The notes under the pieces: model-generated
What the model saw: the letters and a program-made list of their open reading frames with translations, nothing else
Told to the model about the DNA's origin: nothing
Databases searched by the model: none
Made by a program: the position numbers and the translations under genes
From: JAWXBK01 sp040878185
Lineage (GTDB): Bacteria > Pseudomonadota > Alphaproteobacteria > Dongiales > Dongiaceae
Length of the DNA stretch: 28,829 nucleotides
Direction: 5' to 3'
NCBI GenBank assembly: GCA_040878185.1
Contig: JBBDMS010000023.1
Span: forward strand, 1 to 28,829
In this document: in pieces, positions 1 to 5,585 of the stretch
Position numbering within the stretch: position 1 is the stretch's first letter
Layout: each line of letters opens with the position of its first letter

Positions 1-275
1 GCCCGCTCATCGCGGCGCGCCGGATCCTGGCGCTGGTCACGGTGCTGATCGTCCGGATTCTGGTTCTGTTTCGCGCTGCGACGCGAATCGTGATCGGAAT
101 CGCGCTTCGGATTCTGGTTGGGTGACTGGCCGCCTTTGTGCTGGCGATCATCGCCATAGACATCCGGCGCTTTGCCCGGGAAATTTTCCTTCGGCTGCGC
201 ACTGCGCGGATTGTCCGAAGACGGCTTGCCCGGCGCATGTTTCGGATTCGGCGAATTCTGGTTCTTCTGCTGCAT
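1..275 (-). CDS. Disordered Q/N/P-rich hypothetical protein, C-terminus cut by window edge
   Basis: An open frame runs leftward from an ATG at 275-273 and leaves the window without a stop, so at least 91 residues are visible. It has a clear ribosome binding site, AAGGAG, about seven bases before the ATG. The protein is made almost only of Q, N, P, K, D, R, S and G, with no hydrophobic core, membrane segment or signal peptide, so it should be intrinsically disordered. The motif NQN(P/S) recurs three times (residues about 5-8, 58-61 and 76-79), each beside charged residues. No family is recognised. It is divergent from csbD, and both have EcfG-like promoter motifs in the shared gap, which suggests a stress-induced protein. 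Function is unknown; that it is a gene rests on the binding site and sustained bias. Confidence 0.6.
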   Translation of the reverse strand, partial: MQQKNQNSPNPKHAPGKPSSDNPRSAQPKENFPGKAPDVYGDDRQHKGGQSPNQNPKRDSDHDSRRSAKQNQNPDDQHRDQRQDPARRDER

Positions 276-318
276 CGCAAACTCTCCTTATTGCTGCGAG
301 CGATTTGCTCCCAGTAAC

Positions 319-343
319 AATGCGATAGGCTTGCGGTGGTTCC
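319..343 (-). promoter_or_regulatory. Candidate EcfG-type promoter of the disordered-protein gene
   Basis: On the minus strand GGAAC (343-339) is followed by exactly 16 bases and then CATT (322-319). The known alphaproteobacterial EcfG consensus is about GGAAC, 16-17 bases, CGTT, so the -10 has one mismatch. It lies 44 bases before the start codon. The same spacing occurs before csbD, nepR and the DUF1328 gene. Confidence 0.4.
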
Positions 344-468
344 ACGCGGAACGCGCAACATTATGTTCGAAAACCTGAACTGTGAAATCGCTTTTGACAA
401 AACTTTACGATTTCGGCGCAGCGGAAATGCGCAGGCGTGATGCGACATTGCGATAGCGCGTTTAAATT

Positions 469-493
469 GGAACCGTTGCGGTGCGATCGTATT
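469..493 (+). promoter_or_regulatory. Candidate EcfG-type promoter of csbD
   Basis: GGAACC starts at 469; GGAAC (469-473), then 16 bases, then TATT (490-493). The -35 is a full match, while the -10 shares only the final TT with the usual CGTT. It lies 63 bases before the csbD ATG. CsbD proteins are commonly under the general stress sigma factor, which makes the site plausible; the -10 is weak. Confidence 0.3.
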
Positions 494-504
494 GGGTCAT
501 GGAG

Positions 505-548
505 AGGCTTCCCTGTCAGCGAAGCCTTGATCATTATCAATTCACAGG
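505..548 (+). promoter_or_regulatory. Leader hairpin with loop complementary to the csbD Shine-Dalgarno
   Basis: A perfect 7-bp stem AGGCTTC (505-511) / GAAGCCT (521-527) has a nine-base loop starting with CCTGT (512-516). CCTGT is complementary to ACAGG at 544-548, part of the csbD ribosome binding site, so an H-type pseudoknot could form. The hairpin is seen directly; the five-base tertiary pairing may be chance. Confidence 0.25.
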
Positions 549-556
549 AGACAGTA

Positions 557-754
557 ATGAACCAGGATCAAATCGCGGGTCAGTGGAAACAGCTCAAGGG
601 CAAGGTCAAGGAGCAGTGGGGCAAGCTGACCGATGACGATCTCACGCGCATCGAAGGCAAGCAGGACGAGCTGATCGGCCGTGTGCAGGAGCGCTATGGT
701 ATCGAGCGCGCCGAAGCCGAGAAGCAGGTGCGGGAATTCTATAACCGCCACTGA
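557..754 (+). CDS. CsbD family stress protein
   Basis: This 65-residue, strongly hydrophilic protein is a full-length CsbD-like domain. It opens with the family pattern MNxDxIxGxWKQLKGKVKxxWGKLTDDDL, followed by the IEGKxDELIGxxQxRYG segment at about residues 31-48. CsbD proteins are small soluble proteins induced by general stress; their biochemical role is not established. The start at 557 is chosen because it begins the family domain and has AGGAG (546-550) in front; the same frame is open further upstream to 437 but that part does not resemble CsbD. A strong terminator follows 22 bases after the stop, so it is monocistronic. Neighbouring nepR-ecfG and a GGAAC motif upstream suggest EcfG control. 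Confidence 0.93.
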   Translation: MNQDQIAGQWKQLKGKVKEQWGKLTDDDLTRIEGKQDELIGRVQERYGIERAEAEKQVREFYNRH

Positions 755-776
755 TCCTTCGTCCGATGCGGTATCC

Positions 777-811
777 GGGGCCCGTTGCGCAAGCGCGGGC
801 CCCGTTCTTTT
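777..811 (+). terminator. Rho-independent terminator of csbD
   Basis: Perfect 8-bp stem GGGGCCCG (777-784) / CGGGCCCC (796-803) with an 11-base loop, followed by a T-rich run (805-811). Confidence 0.85.
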
Positions 812-971
812 GTGGCCCTTTGCTTCTTCCGGGCCCTTCCTATCAATCGGGTTTTTGCATGGAGGCGCGGGGAATCCCCCGTCGAGGGCGGTTTTCGCAC
901 GAGCCCGGCCCTCTATCCCCGTTGCGGCAATGTCACATACCGGTCATGCGGGCGGATGTTTGGCATTCGAC
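812..971 (+). other. Intergenic, no gene seen
   Basis: Between the csbD terminator and the nepR promoter motif I see no reading frame with a ribosome binding site or recognisable domain, and no RNA gene. Open frames crossing the stretch have neither. It probably only separates the two transcription units. Confidence 0.5.
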
Positions 972-996
972 GGAACCGATTGCCAACATGCGCATT
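972..996 (+). promoter_or_regulatory. Candidate EcfG-type promoter of nepR-ecfG
   Basis: GGAAC (972-976), 16 bases, CATT (993-996), the same pattern as the site at 343-319 on the other strand. It lies 69 bases before nepR. Autoregulation of nepR-ecfG by the sigma factor is the rule in other alphaproteobacteria, which supports the call. Confidence 0.5.
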
Positions 997-1065
997 CGAC
1001 TATGATGCAGCGCAAGTTTCCGTGTCTGCAGGTCGGGGGACCGCGGCAACCGTGAGGGGGAAGAG

Positions 1066-1260
1066 GTGGCGAAGAAGGCAGGCGATATGCATACGGACCT
1101 ATCTCACGCCGGCAACGGTCATGCGGCGCCCGTCGCTTCTCTCGAACGGCGTGTCGATCGCTGCCTTACGCAATTGTATGACGAAATTCTCGCCGAACCG
1201 CTTTCGCCCGCGCTCGCGACGCTGGTCGCCCGTCTCGGTAGGACACACTCGTACGGATGA
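1066..1260 (+). CDS. nepR: NepR family anti-sigma factor
   Basis: A 64-residue protein whose C-terminal half carries the NepR signature: LTQLYDEILAEPLSPALATL (about 34-53), the two-helix region with the conserved YDE..xEPxP core. NepR binds the EcfG sigma factor in the cytoplasm and holds it inactive; phosphorylated PhyR releases it by partner switching. The next gene is an EcfG-like sigma factor, which confirms the assignment. The GTG start at 1066 follows GAGGGGGAAGAG; an ATG at 1087 is an alternative that would leave the domain whole. The stop overlaps an ATG (1257-1260, ATGA) in the sigma frame, though the sigma protein more likely starts at 1365. No phyR is seen beside it, unlike the usual phyR-nepR-ecfG arrangement. 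Confidence 0.82.
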   Translation: MAKKAGDMHTDLSHAGNGHAAPVASLERRVDRCLTQLYDEILAEPLSPALATLVARLGRTHSYG

Positions 1261-1364
1261 TCGCAGCGCTATTTGCGCTGCCGCAATGCCCGAAAGGTGT
1301 CACAGCGGTTCGCTACAGCCGCCCCCATTTCTATGTCTGGCTCGACGAGAAATGGGGTGAACAA

Positions 1365-1973
1365 ATGCCTGCACAACGCCTCGATATTGCAACGGACGAG
1401 GTTCGGCAGAGCGCGGTCGATTGCATTCCCCATCTTCGCGCATTTGCACGATCGCTTTGCGGTAATCGCGATCTTGCAGACGATCTTGTGCAGGATGCGG
1501 TGGTCCGTGCTTTGACATGCGCCGGCCAGTACACGCCGGGGACCAATTTCAAAGCCTGGATCTTCACCATCCTCCGGAATCTTTATTTCAACGAACTGCG
1601 CCGTCATCGCGGCCGGTTTACGTCGATCGACGATCTCGGTTCGCGTGAACCGTCAATCGGCGCCACGCAGGAATCAGCGCTGGAGATGTGCGAATTTCGC
1701 CGCGCGTTCTGGAAATTGAGCGCCGAGCATCGCGAAGTGCTGATGCTGGTTGGCGCTGGCGGCCTCGGTTACGAGGAAGCGGCCACGGTGTGCGATTGCG
1801 CTGTCGGTACGATCAAGAGTCGCGTGTCGCGCGCCCGTCAGACGTTGAAGGATTCGATATCGAACGGTGAACTGGGATGCGCGCGCAGCGAGGCCGCGCC
1901 GGTTGCCGGTGCCGATCCGCTCGATACCCTGGCGACGCGCCCGAGCGCGCCCCGCTCGACCCGCGCGCGTTAG
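1365..1973 (+). CDS. ecfG: ECF sigma factor, EcfG (ECF15) type
   Basis: This 202-residue protein directs RNA polymerase to general stress promoters. Sigma region 2 covers about residues 18-82, with the DLVQDAVVRAL helix and the NFKAWIFTILRNLYFNELRR segment; region 4 covers about 112-164, ending in a helix-turn-helix with GTIKSRVSRAR. A proline/arginine/alanine-rich tail (168-202) follows. The ATG at 1365 is preferred: GGGGTGA lies just before it and the sigma domain starts soon after. The frame is open back to an ATG at 1257 that overlaps the nepR stop, which would add 36 residues not typical of the family. Pairing with nepR and the EcfG-like promoter upstream point to an autoregulated general stress switch. 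Confidence 0.9.
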   Translation: MPAQRLDIATDEVRQSAVDCIPHLRAFARSLCGNRDLADDLVQDAVVRALTCAGQYTPGTNFKAWIFTILRNLYFNELRRHRGRFTSIDDLGSREPSIGATQESALEMCEFRRAFWKLSAEHREVLMLVGAGGLGYEEAATVCDCAVGTIKSRVSRARQTLKDSISNGELGCARSEAAPVAGADPLDTLATRPSAPRSTRAR

Positions 1974-1998
1974 CCACGTTTTGGCCCGCGGGTCCGGC

Positions 1999-2023
1999 AG
2001 AACAAACAACACGTTCAGCGGTT
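1999..2023 (+). promoter_or_regulatory. Weak candidate EcfG-type promoter of the DUF1328 gene
   Basis: AGAAC (1999-2003), 16 bases, GGTT (2020-2023): one mismatch in each element against GGAAC and CGTT, with the same spacing as the other sites here. Transcription from it would begin at about 2028-2031, at or a base or two inside the 5' arm of the structured leader at 2027. Confidence 0.3.
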
Positions 2024-2026
2024 ACT

Positions 2027-2097
2027 CCCCTCGATACCGCCGTTAAGCGGCGGCCGAATCGCGCGGACGCAGCGGCGTCAGCCATATCGAGGGGTCC
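2027..2097 (+). promoter_or_regulatory. Structured leader masking the DUF1328 ribosome binding site
   Basis: CCCCTCGATA (2027-2036) is the exact reverse complement of TATCGAGGGG (2085-2094). The 3' arm contains the GAGGGG Shine-Dalgarno of the ATG at 2098. Inside this closing helix sit two more perfect hairpins: CCGCCG (2037-2042) / CGGCGG (2048-2053) with loop TTAAG, directly abutting the closing helix, and GACGC (2066-2070) / GCGTC (2075-2079) with the GNRA-unlike loop AGCG. The fold is a junction that would hide the ribosome binding site. It matches no riboswitch or thermometer class I know. The pairing is seen; regulation is inferred. Confidence 0.5.
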
Positions 2098-2274
2098 ATG
2101 CTGTACTGGGCGTTGCTGTTCTTCATCGTCGCGATCGTCGCCGGTGCATTCGGCTTCGGTCGCATCTCGGAAGCGGCGACCGGCATCGCGAAGATCCTGT
2201 TCCTGATCTTCATCGTCCTGTTCGCCATCAGTCTCACCTTCTATCTGGTTGGCGCCGGTAGTCCGCCGGTCTGA
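2098..2274 (+). CDS. DUF1328 (UPF0391) family small membrane protein
   Basis: A 58-residue hydrophobic peptide with two predicted membrane helices (about 2-19 and 28-51) separated by a short loop GFGRISEAATG. It starts MLYWALLFFIVAIVAGAFGF and carries the AATGIAKILFLIF stretch typical of DUF1328 (YtjA-like) proteins. Such peptides sit in the inner membrane and are often found with stress genes; no function is established. GAGGGG lies four bases before the ATG and is buried in the leader helix described at 2027-2097. It follows ecfG by 124 bases and is closed by a terminator, so it can be made from its own promoter or by read-through from nepR-ecfG. Confidence 0.88.
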   Translation: MLYWALLFFIVAIVAGAFGFGRISEAATGIAKILFLIFIVLFAISLTFYLVGAGSPPV

Positions 2275-2301
2275 CCGTAAGAGACGCCAACCGCGCCAGA
2301 G

Positions 2302-2331
2302 AGCCCGCGGCCTCATCGGTCGCGGGCTTTT
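2302..2331 (+). terminator. Rho-independent terminator after the DUF1328 gene
   Basis: Perfect 8-bp stem AGCCCGCG (2302-2309) / CGCGGGCT (2321-2328), 11-base loop, ending in TTTT (2328-2331). Confidence 0.8.
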
Positions 2332-2522
2332 CGTTGCGGAGGGCGCAGCCATCTTCCCCGGGGAAATCATCCCGTTGCGGCGCCCGGGTATGACCGGCTC
2401 GTAGCGACGCGGCCGTTGCCGGCAATCCCGAGCGGATCCGAGGGCATCGGGCGATGGGCCTTGATCGGCGGCCGCTCTTCCGGCTTTCTTGCGCCGGGAT
2501 TGCGGCGCAGGCGCCGCAAAGG

Positions 2523-2599
2523 GGGCCCGTAGTTCAGCTGGTCAGAACGCGCCGCTCATAACGGTGTTGTCGCAGGTTCGAGTCCTGCCGGGCCCACCA
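2523..2599 (+). tRNA. tRNA-Met (anticodon CAT), probably elongator
   Basis: A 77-base cloverleaf with encoded CCA. The acceptor stem is GGGCCCG (2523-2529) with CGGGCCC (2589-2595), discriminator A2596 and CCA at 2597-2599. The anticodon stem CGCCG/CGGTG closes the seven-base loop CTCATAA, giving anticodon CAT; the T arm GCAGG-TTCGAGT-CCTGC is intact. A fully paired first acceptor position argues against initiator tRNA. An isoleucine tRNA with modified CAT cannot be fully excluded by eye. Confidence 0.93.
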
Positions 2600-2607
2600 A
2601 CGATCGA

Positions 2608-2640
2608 GGGCCCAGCCGTCTGCCGGCTGGGCCCTTCATC
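2608..2640 (+). terminator. Terminator of tRNA-Met
   Basis: Perfect 10-bp stem GGGCCCAGCC (2608-2617) / GGCTGGGCCC (2625-2634), seven-base loop, then the moderately T-rich TTCATCTTCATT. It lies between the tRNA and the convergent ASCH gene. Confidence 0.75.
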
Positions 2641-2683
2641 TTCATTGTCCGCGGGGTCTTTCGGCCGAGGGCCGATCGCCGCG

Positions 2684-3166
2684 TCAGCGCTCGGCCGTCT
2701 CGACCAGCTCGAAGCCTTCGCAGACCGTCGGACAATCTTCGCGCCAGGCCACGCCCAGATCGGCGCATTGCAGCTTGAAGTAATCGCGGTGCACGTCCTG
2801 CCAGTATTTCAGACTGCTGTCGCCTTCGCCCTCGCGCGAGGCAAAGGATTCCTTCACCTGGTTGAACGGCGTTACCGCGATATCGGTGACACGGACGAGA
2901 TAGCGCGGCTTGTTGCCCGTGGTCGTAACGACCACCCAATAGTCGCCTTCCTTGCGGCGCGGAACATCGTTCTTCTCGAAATCGAGCGCCATATGGGCGG
3001 TCGCCCGCTTTTTGCCGGCTTCCACCAGGTCCAGAAGCTCGTCGTGATAGGTCGCATATTTCGGATCCGCGAACGTGCAGGCGTGATACTCGTTCGTGGT
3101 GATGCCGTGCTCGCGCCGGCAGCGCTGCCAGAATTCTTCGACCGCCTTCGACTTTTTGCCGATCAT
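2684..3166 (-). CDS. ASCH domain protein
   Basis: A 160-residue soluble protein. The pattern LLDLVEAGKKRATA (about 44-57), followed by GDYWVVVTTTGNKPRYLVRVTDI, PFNQVKESFASREGEGDSSL and a final EDCPTVCEGFELV, is the hallmark of bacterial ASCH proteins. ASCH domains have a PUA-like beta barrel expected to bind RNA; one member family (YqfB) is an amidohydrolase acting on acetylcytidine. The actual substrate here is unknown. The ATG at 3166 is taken; a TTG at 3172 two codons earlier is closer to the AAGGGA motif and may be the true start. It follows the binding protein gene by under 70 bases on the same strand and may be co-transcribed, though no functional link is apparent. Confidence 0.85.
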   Translation of the reverse strand: MIGKKSKAVEEFWQRCRREHGITTNEYHACTFADPKYATYHDELLDLVEAGKKRATAHMALDFEKNDVPRRKEGDYWVVVTTTGNKPRYLVRVTDIAVTPFNQVKESFASREGEGDSSLKYWQDVHRDYFKLQCADLGVAWREDCPTVCEGFELVETAER

Positions 3167-3233
3167 CGCCAAACAATCCCTTGCTGGAGTGCGAAATTCC
3201 GGCAGGCGGCGTCTTCACGGCCCGCCGACACCC

Positions 3234-4421
3234 CTATGCCTTCAGAAATCGCTCCCACTCGTCAAGTACCTCGTCGAAGGTGACATAGTCGCCTTCGCGA
3301 TCCAGCGGCCAGAGCGGGAACGGCCCGCCGCCGGTATCGGCGAAGAATTGCGGGATATTGTCGTAGGGATACATCGACCGCGCCCGCTCGTTGAGCAGCG
3401 GCACCGCCGGCTCGACCGTGACGCCGGTCGTGTTCACATTGGCGACATGGGCTTGCGCCTCCGCCGAGAGCCCGTGATTGAGCAGCGCATAGGCCGCATC
3501 CTCGTTCGGGGAATCGGTTATCAGCGCGAGACAGTCGATCAGCGTCCAGGTGCCTTCCTGCGGCACCGTCCATTCCAGCTTGACGCCCTTGTCGCCGGCC
3601 CAGGCGGCGACCGGCTCCCAGGATTGCGCCATGATGACCTCGCCGCTGGCAAAGAGATCGGCAAGCTCGCCATAGCCCGAGGCGATGGTGCGGGCATAGT
3701 CGGTTTTGATCTCGATGATCATGTCGATCGCCGCGCGCAATTCGTCCCTGGTAATGCGCGTCGGATTCCTGGTGCCGGCAGCGGTCATCGTGAAGGGGAT
3801 GATGACGCTGATCACGTCGTTGGTCAGTGCGACCCGGCCCTTATATTCGGGCTTCATGATGTCGCGCCACGAGGTTGGCTTTTCCTTCACGAATTCCGGA
3901 TTGTACATCAGCGGAATCGAGCCCCAGGTATAGGGCAGCGCATATTGCGTGCCGTCGACGTTCGGGCCTGGCACGTTCTTGAAGAAATCGAACAGATTGG
4001 CGTGGTTCGGCAGGCGTTCGAGGTCGAGTTCCTGAAGGATGCCGATCTCGGCCATGACCGGCGTGTAGCCATGATCGGGCGTGGCGATATCCATATTGCC
4101 CATGCCGCCTGCCGTCGCCGTGGCGATGATCTGGTTGTTGTCGTTCATGTAGGTGTTGTTGAGCGAATAGCCGTTGGCCTCGAGGAAGCCGCCGGCGGCG
4201 AAACCTTCCTCGTAGCCTTGCCAGCCCATGAAATTGACGGCGGTGTCGGCGCGCGCCGGGCGGCCGGGCAGAAGCGCCGCCGTTGCCGCGCCGGCGAGCA
4301 GCCCGCCGCTGAACGCCCGGCGCGAGAGCGGGCCGCCCAGCCCCCGCATCCGCACCAGTCCCCCCGGACCCTCGCGAAGCACGTTGGCGCGGAACAGCTT
4401 GTCGACAATTTTTTTGTTCAT
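3234..4421 (-). CDS. PotD-like ABC transporter substrate-binding protein, Tat-exported
   Basis: A 395-residue periplasmic binding protein of the spermidine/putrescine family (SBP_bac_6/8-like). The N-terminus carries a long pre-sequence with a twin-arginine motif LSRRAF (residues 32-37), a hydrophobic stretch and a probable cleavage after ARA at 56-58, so folded export by Tat is predicted. The mature part begins with the family pattern NFMGWQGYE and later has PYTWGSIPLMYN and AQSWEPVAAWA, typical of PotD relatives. GGAGG lies five bases before the ATG. It presumably feeds the PotABC proteins encoded at 6516-9258, although it sits in a different transcript with the SDR gene. The ligand cannot be read from sequence; polyamine-type proteins also serve other amines and organic acids. 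Confidence 0.88.
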   Translation of the reverse strand: MNKKIVDKLFRANVLREGPGGLVRMRGLGGPLSRRAFSGGLLAGAATAALLPGRPARADTAVNFMGWQGYEEGFAAGGFLEANGYSLNNTYMNDNNQIIATATAGGMGNMDIATPDHGYTPVMAEIGILQELDLERLPNHANLFDFFKNVPGPNVDGTQYALPYTWGSIPLMYNPEFVKEKPTSWRDIMKPEYKGRVALTNDVISVIIPFTMTAAGTRNPTRITRDELRAAIDMIIEIKTDYARTIASGYGELADLFASGEVIMAQSWEPVAAWAGDKGVKLEWTVPQEGTWTLIDCLALITDSPNEDAAYALLNHGLSAEAQAHVANVNTTGVTVEPAVPLLNERARSMYPYDNIPQFFADTGGGPFPLWPLDREGDYVTFDEVLDEWERFLKA

Positions 4422-4506
4422 GTTTGCCTCCCCGGGCGTTTCCTCGTGGCGCTTTTCCCGGACCCAGAGTCGGATCGGACGGGCGCGGGTGAAACGGGTT
4501 TTCGTC

Positions 4507-4521
4507 CTATGGTTTTCATAG
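4507..4521. promoter_or_regulatory. 15-bp T-N11-A dyad upstream of the binding protein gene
   Basis: CTATG (4507-4511), five bases, CATAG (4517-4521), a perfect inverted repeat with T4508 and A4520 at LysR-type T-N11-A spacing. It lies 86 bases before the start of the PotD-like gene. Its sequence differs from the dyad at 5439-5453, so a different protein, or chance, is possible. Confidence 0.25.
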
Positions 4522-4571
4522 CCACGGCCGATGGTTGCCGGCCGGAGCGCGGATCGCCGCCGGTTTTCCGC

Positions 4572-5348
4572 TCAGTCCATCACGTCGCCGCGGTCGATAT
4601 GCAGCGACTGGCCGGTAATATCGCGGGCGAGGTCGGAGGCGAGGAACAGATAGGTCGCCGCCAGGTCGGCCGGTTCGAGCAGCCCGCCGATCGCCTGATT
4701 GGGCAGCAGGTCCCGCGTGACCTCGGCTTCGGTCGCACCGGTCCGCTCGGCTTCGGCCGCGACCGAGCGCATCGACGCCTCGGTTCGGACGAAGCCGGGG
4801 CAGACCGCATTGACCCGGATGCCGCGCGGCCCAAGCTCCTGCGCGATCGAGCGGGTGAACCCGAGCACCGCATGTTTCGAGGCGCAATAGGCGCTGAAGC
4901 CGCCGACGGCGGTCTTTGCCCAGATCGAGGCGGTCATCACGATGCTTGCGCCCGGTTTCATGCGCGGCAGCGCATCGCGCGTGACGAAGAATGTGCCCAT
5001 GACGTTGATATCGATGATGCGACGGAAGGTTTCCTCGACGCGCGGTCCGTCCTGGTCGAGCGGCGTGATCAGTTCGAGCCCGGCATTGTTGACCAGCACG
5101 TCGATGCGCTCGAGCGATGCGAGCGCGCGCGCGACCGCCTCGCGGTCGGCGATGTCGCAGCGAAGCGCCCGCACACTCGCTCCGGTTTCACTCTGCAGGC
5201 GCGCCGCAGCGGCATCGATATCGCTGCCCTCGGCGAGGATCGCGAGGTCGGCACCGGCCATCGCAAACCCCCGCGCGACCGCATAGCCGATACCGCGGCT
5301 GGCACCGGTCACCAGCACGCGCCGCCCGGTGAAATCGAAACCCGACAT
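4572..5348 (-). CDS. SDR family NAD(P)-dependent oxidoreductase
   Basis: A 258-residue classical short-chain dehydrogenase. The cofactor motif TGASRGIG is at 14-21, NNAG at 87-90, the catalytic set is N115, S141, Y154 and K158 with exact S-x12-Y-x3-K spacing, and PGFVRTE follows at 184-190. It should oxidise an alcohol or reduce a ketone with a nicotinamide cofactor in the cytoplasm; the substrate is unknown. D at 44-46 near the end of the second strand is not enough to decide NAD against NADP. It lies 150 bases upstream of the PotD-like gene on the same strand and is divergent from a LysR gene, with a perfect dyad between them, so it is probably the regulator's main target. Confidence 0.92.
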   Translation of the reverse strand: MSGFDFTGRRVLVTGASRGIGYAVARGFAMAGADLAILAEGSDIDAAAARLQSETGASVRALRCDIADREAVARALASLERIDVLVNNAGLELITPLDQDGPRVEETFRRIIDINVMGTFFVTRDALPRMKPGASIVMTASIWAKTAVGGFSAYCASKHAVLGFTRSIAQELGPRGIRVNAVCPGFVRTEASMRSVAAEAERTGATEAEVTRDLLPNQAIGGLLEPADLAATYLFLASDLARDITGQSLHIDRGDVMD

Positions 5349-5410
5349 GAAGCAGCCCTTTCCCGCGATCGTTGCGACGGCGCGGCGAGGGTAGGGATAG
5401 GCCCCCCGCG

Positions 5411-5425
5411 ATCAATCCCGGGAAT
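5411..5425. promoter_or_regulatory. Possible second LysR site (activation-type half site)
   Basis: Read on the minus strand this 15-mer, ATTCCCGGGATTGAT, matches the dyad at 5439-5453 in 9 of 15 positions and keeps T-N11-A (T5412, A5424 on the plus strand). It lies 28 bases closer to the SDR gene, as an activation site would. Weak on its own. Confidence 0.25.
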
Positions 5426-5438
5426 GGCGATCTTCCGG

Positions 5439-5453
5439 ATTGACCGGGTCAAT
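5439..5453. promoter_or_regulatory. Perfect 7-1-7 dyad, probable LysR operator
   Basis: ATTGACC-G-GGTCAAT is a perfect inverted repeat with T5440 and A5452 at T-N11-A spacing, the classical LysR-type recognition motif. It lies between the divergent SDR (start 5348) and LysR (start 5586) genes, where these regulators normally bind. A 12/15 match occurs at 10310-10324 before the epimerase-potABC operon. Confidence 0.6.
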
Positions 5454-5585
5454 GCAGCCCGCGGCCGGCAACGGGCGCGGGGCCCGCGCTGCGTTGCGAT
5501 CCCGCTTCACGGCACCGCGCGGCTGCGTAAGATGGGCCGGCGACGGGCGTCCGGCCGGTCGCGAAACAGGAGAGTACCTGCGCGC

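Noticed and set aside
348..367. Plus-strand GGAAC at 348-352 as a further stress promoter
   Set aside because: The next GTT is only 12 bases away, outside the 16-17 base spacing of EcfG promoters.
2523..2599. tRNA-Ile with CAT anticodon
   Set aside because: The acceptor and anticodon stems look more like elongator methionine tRNA, but this was judged by memory only.
3173..3233. GC-rich hairpin between the binding protein and ASCH genes as a terminator
   Set aside because: Short stem and no T-run on the minus strand; read-through into the ASCH gene is as likely.
3096..5585. A frame on the plus strand open for about 830 codons running into the LysR gene
   Set aside because: It is antisense to the binding protein and SDR genes, rich in R/H/G/A without domains, and typical of stop-poor antisense frames in GC-rich DNA. 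Only the part from 5586 is a gene.
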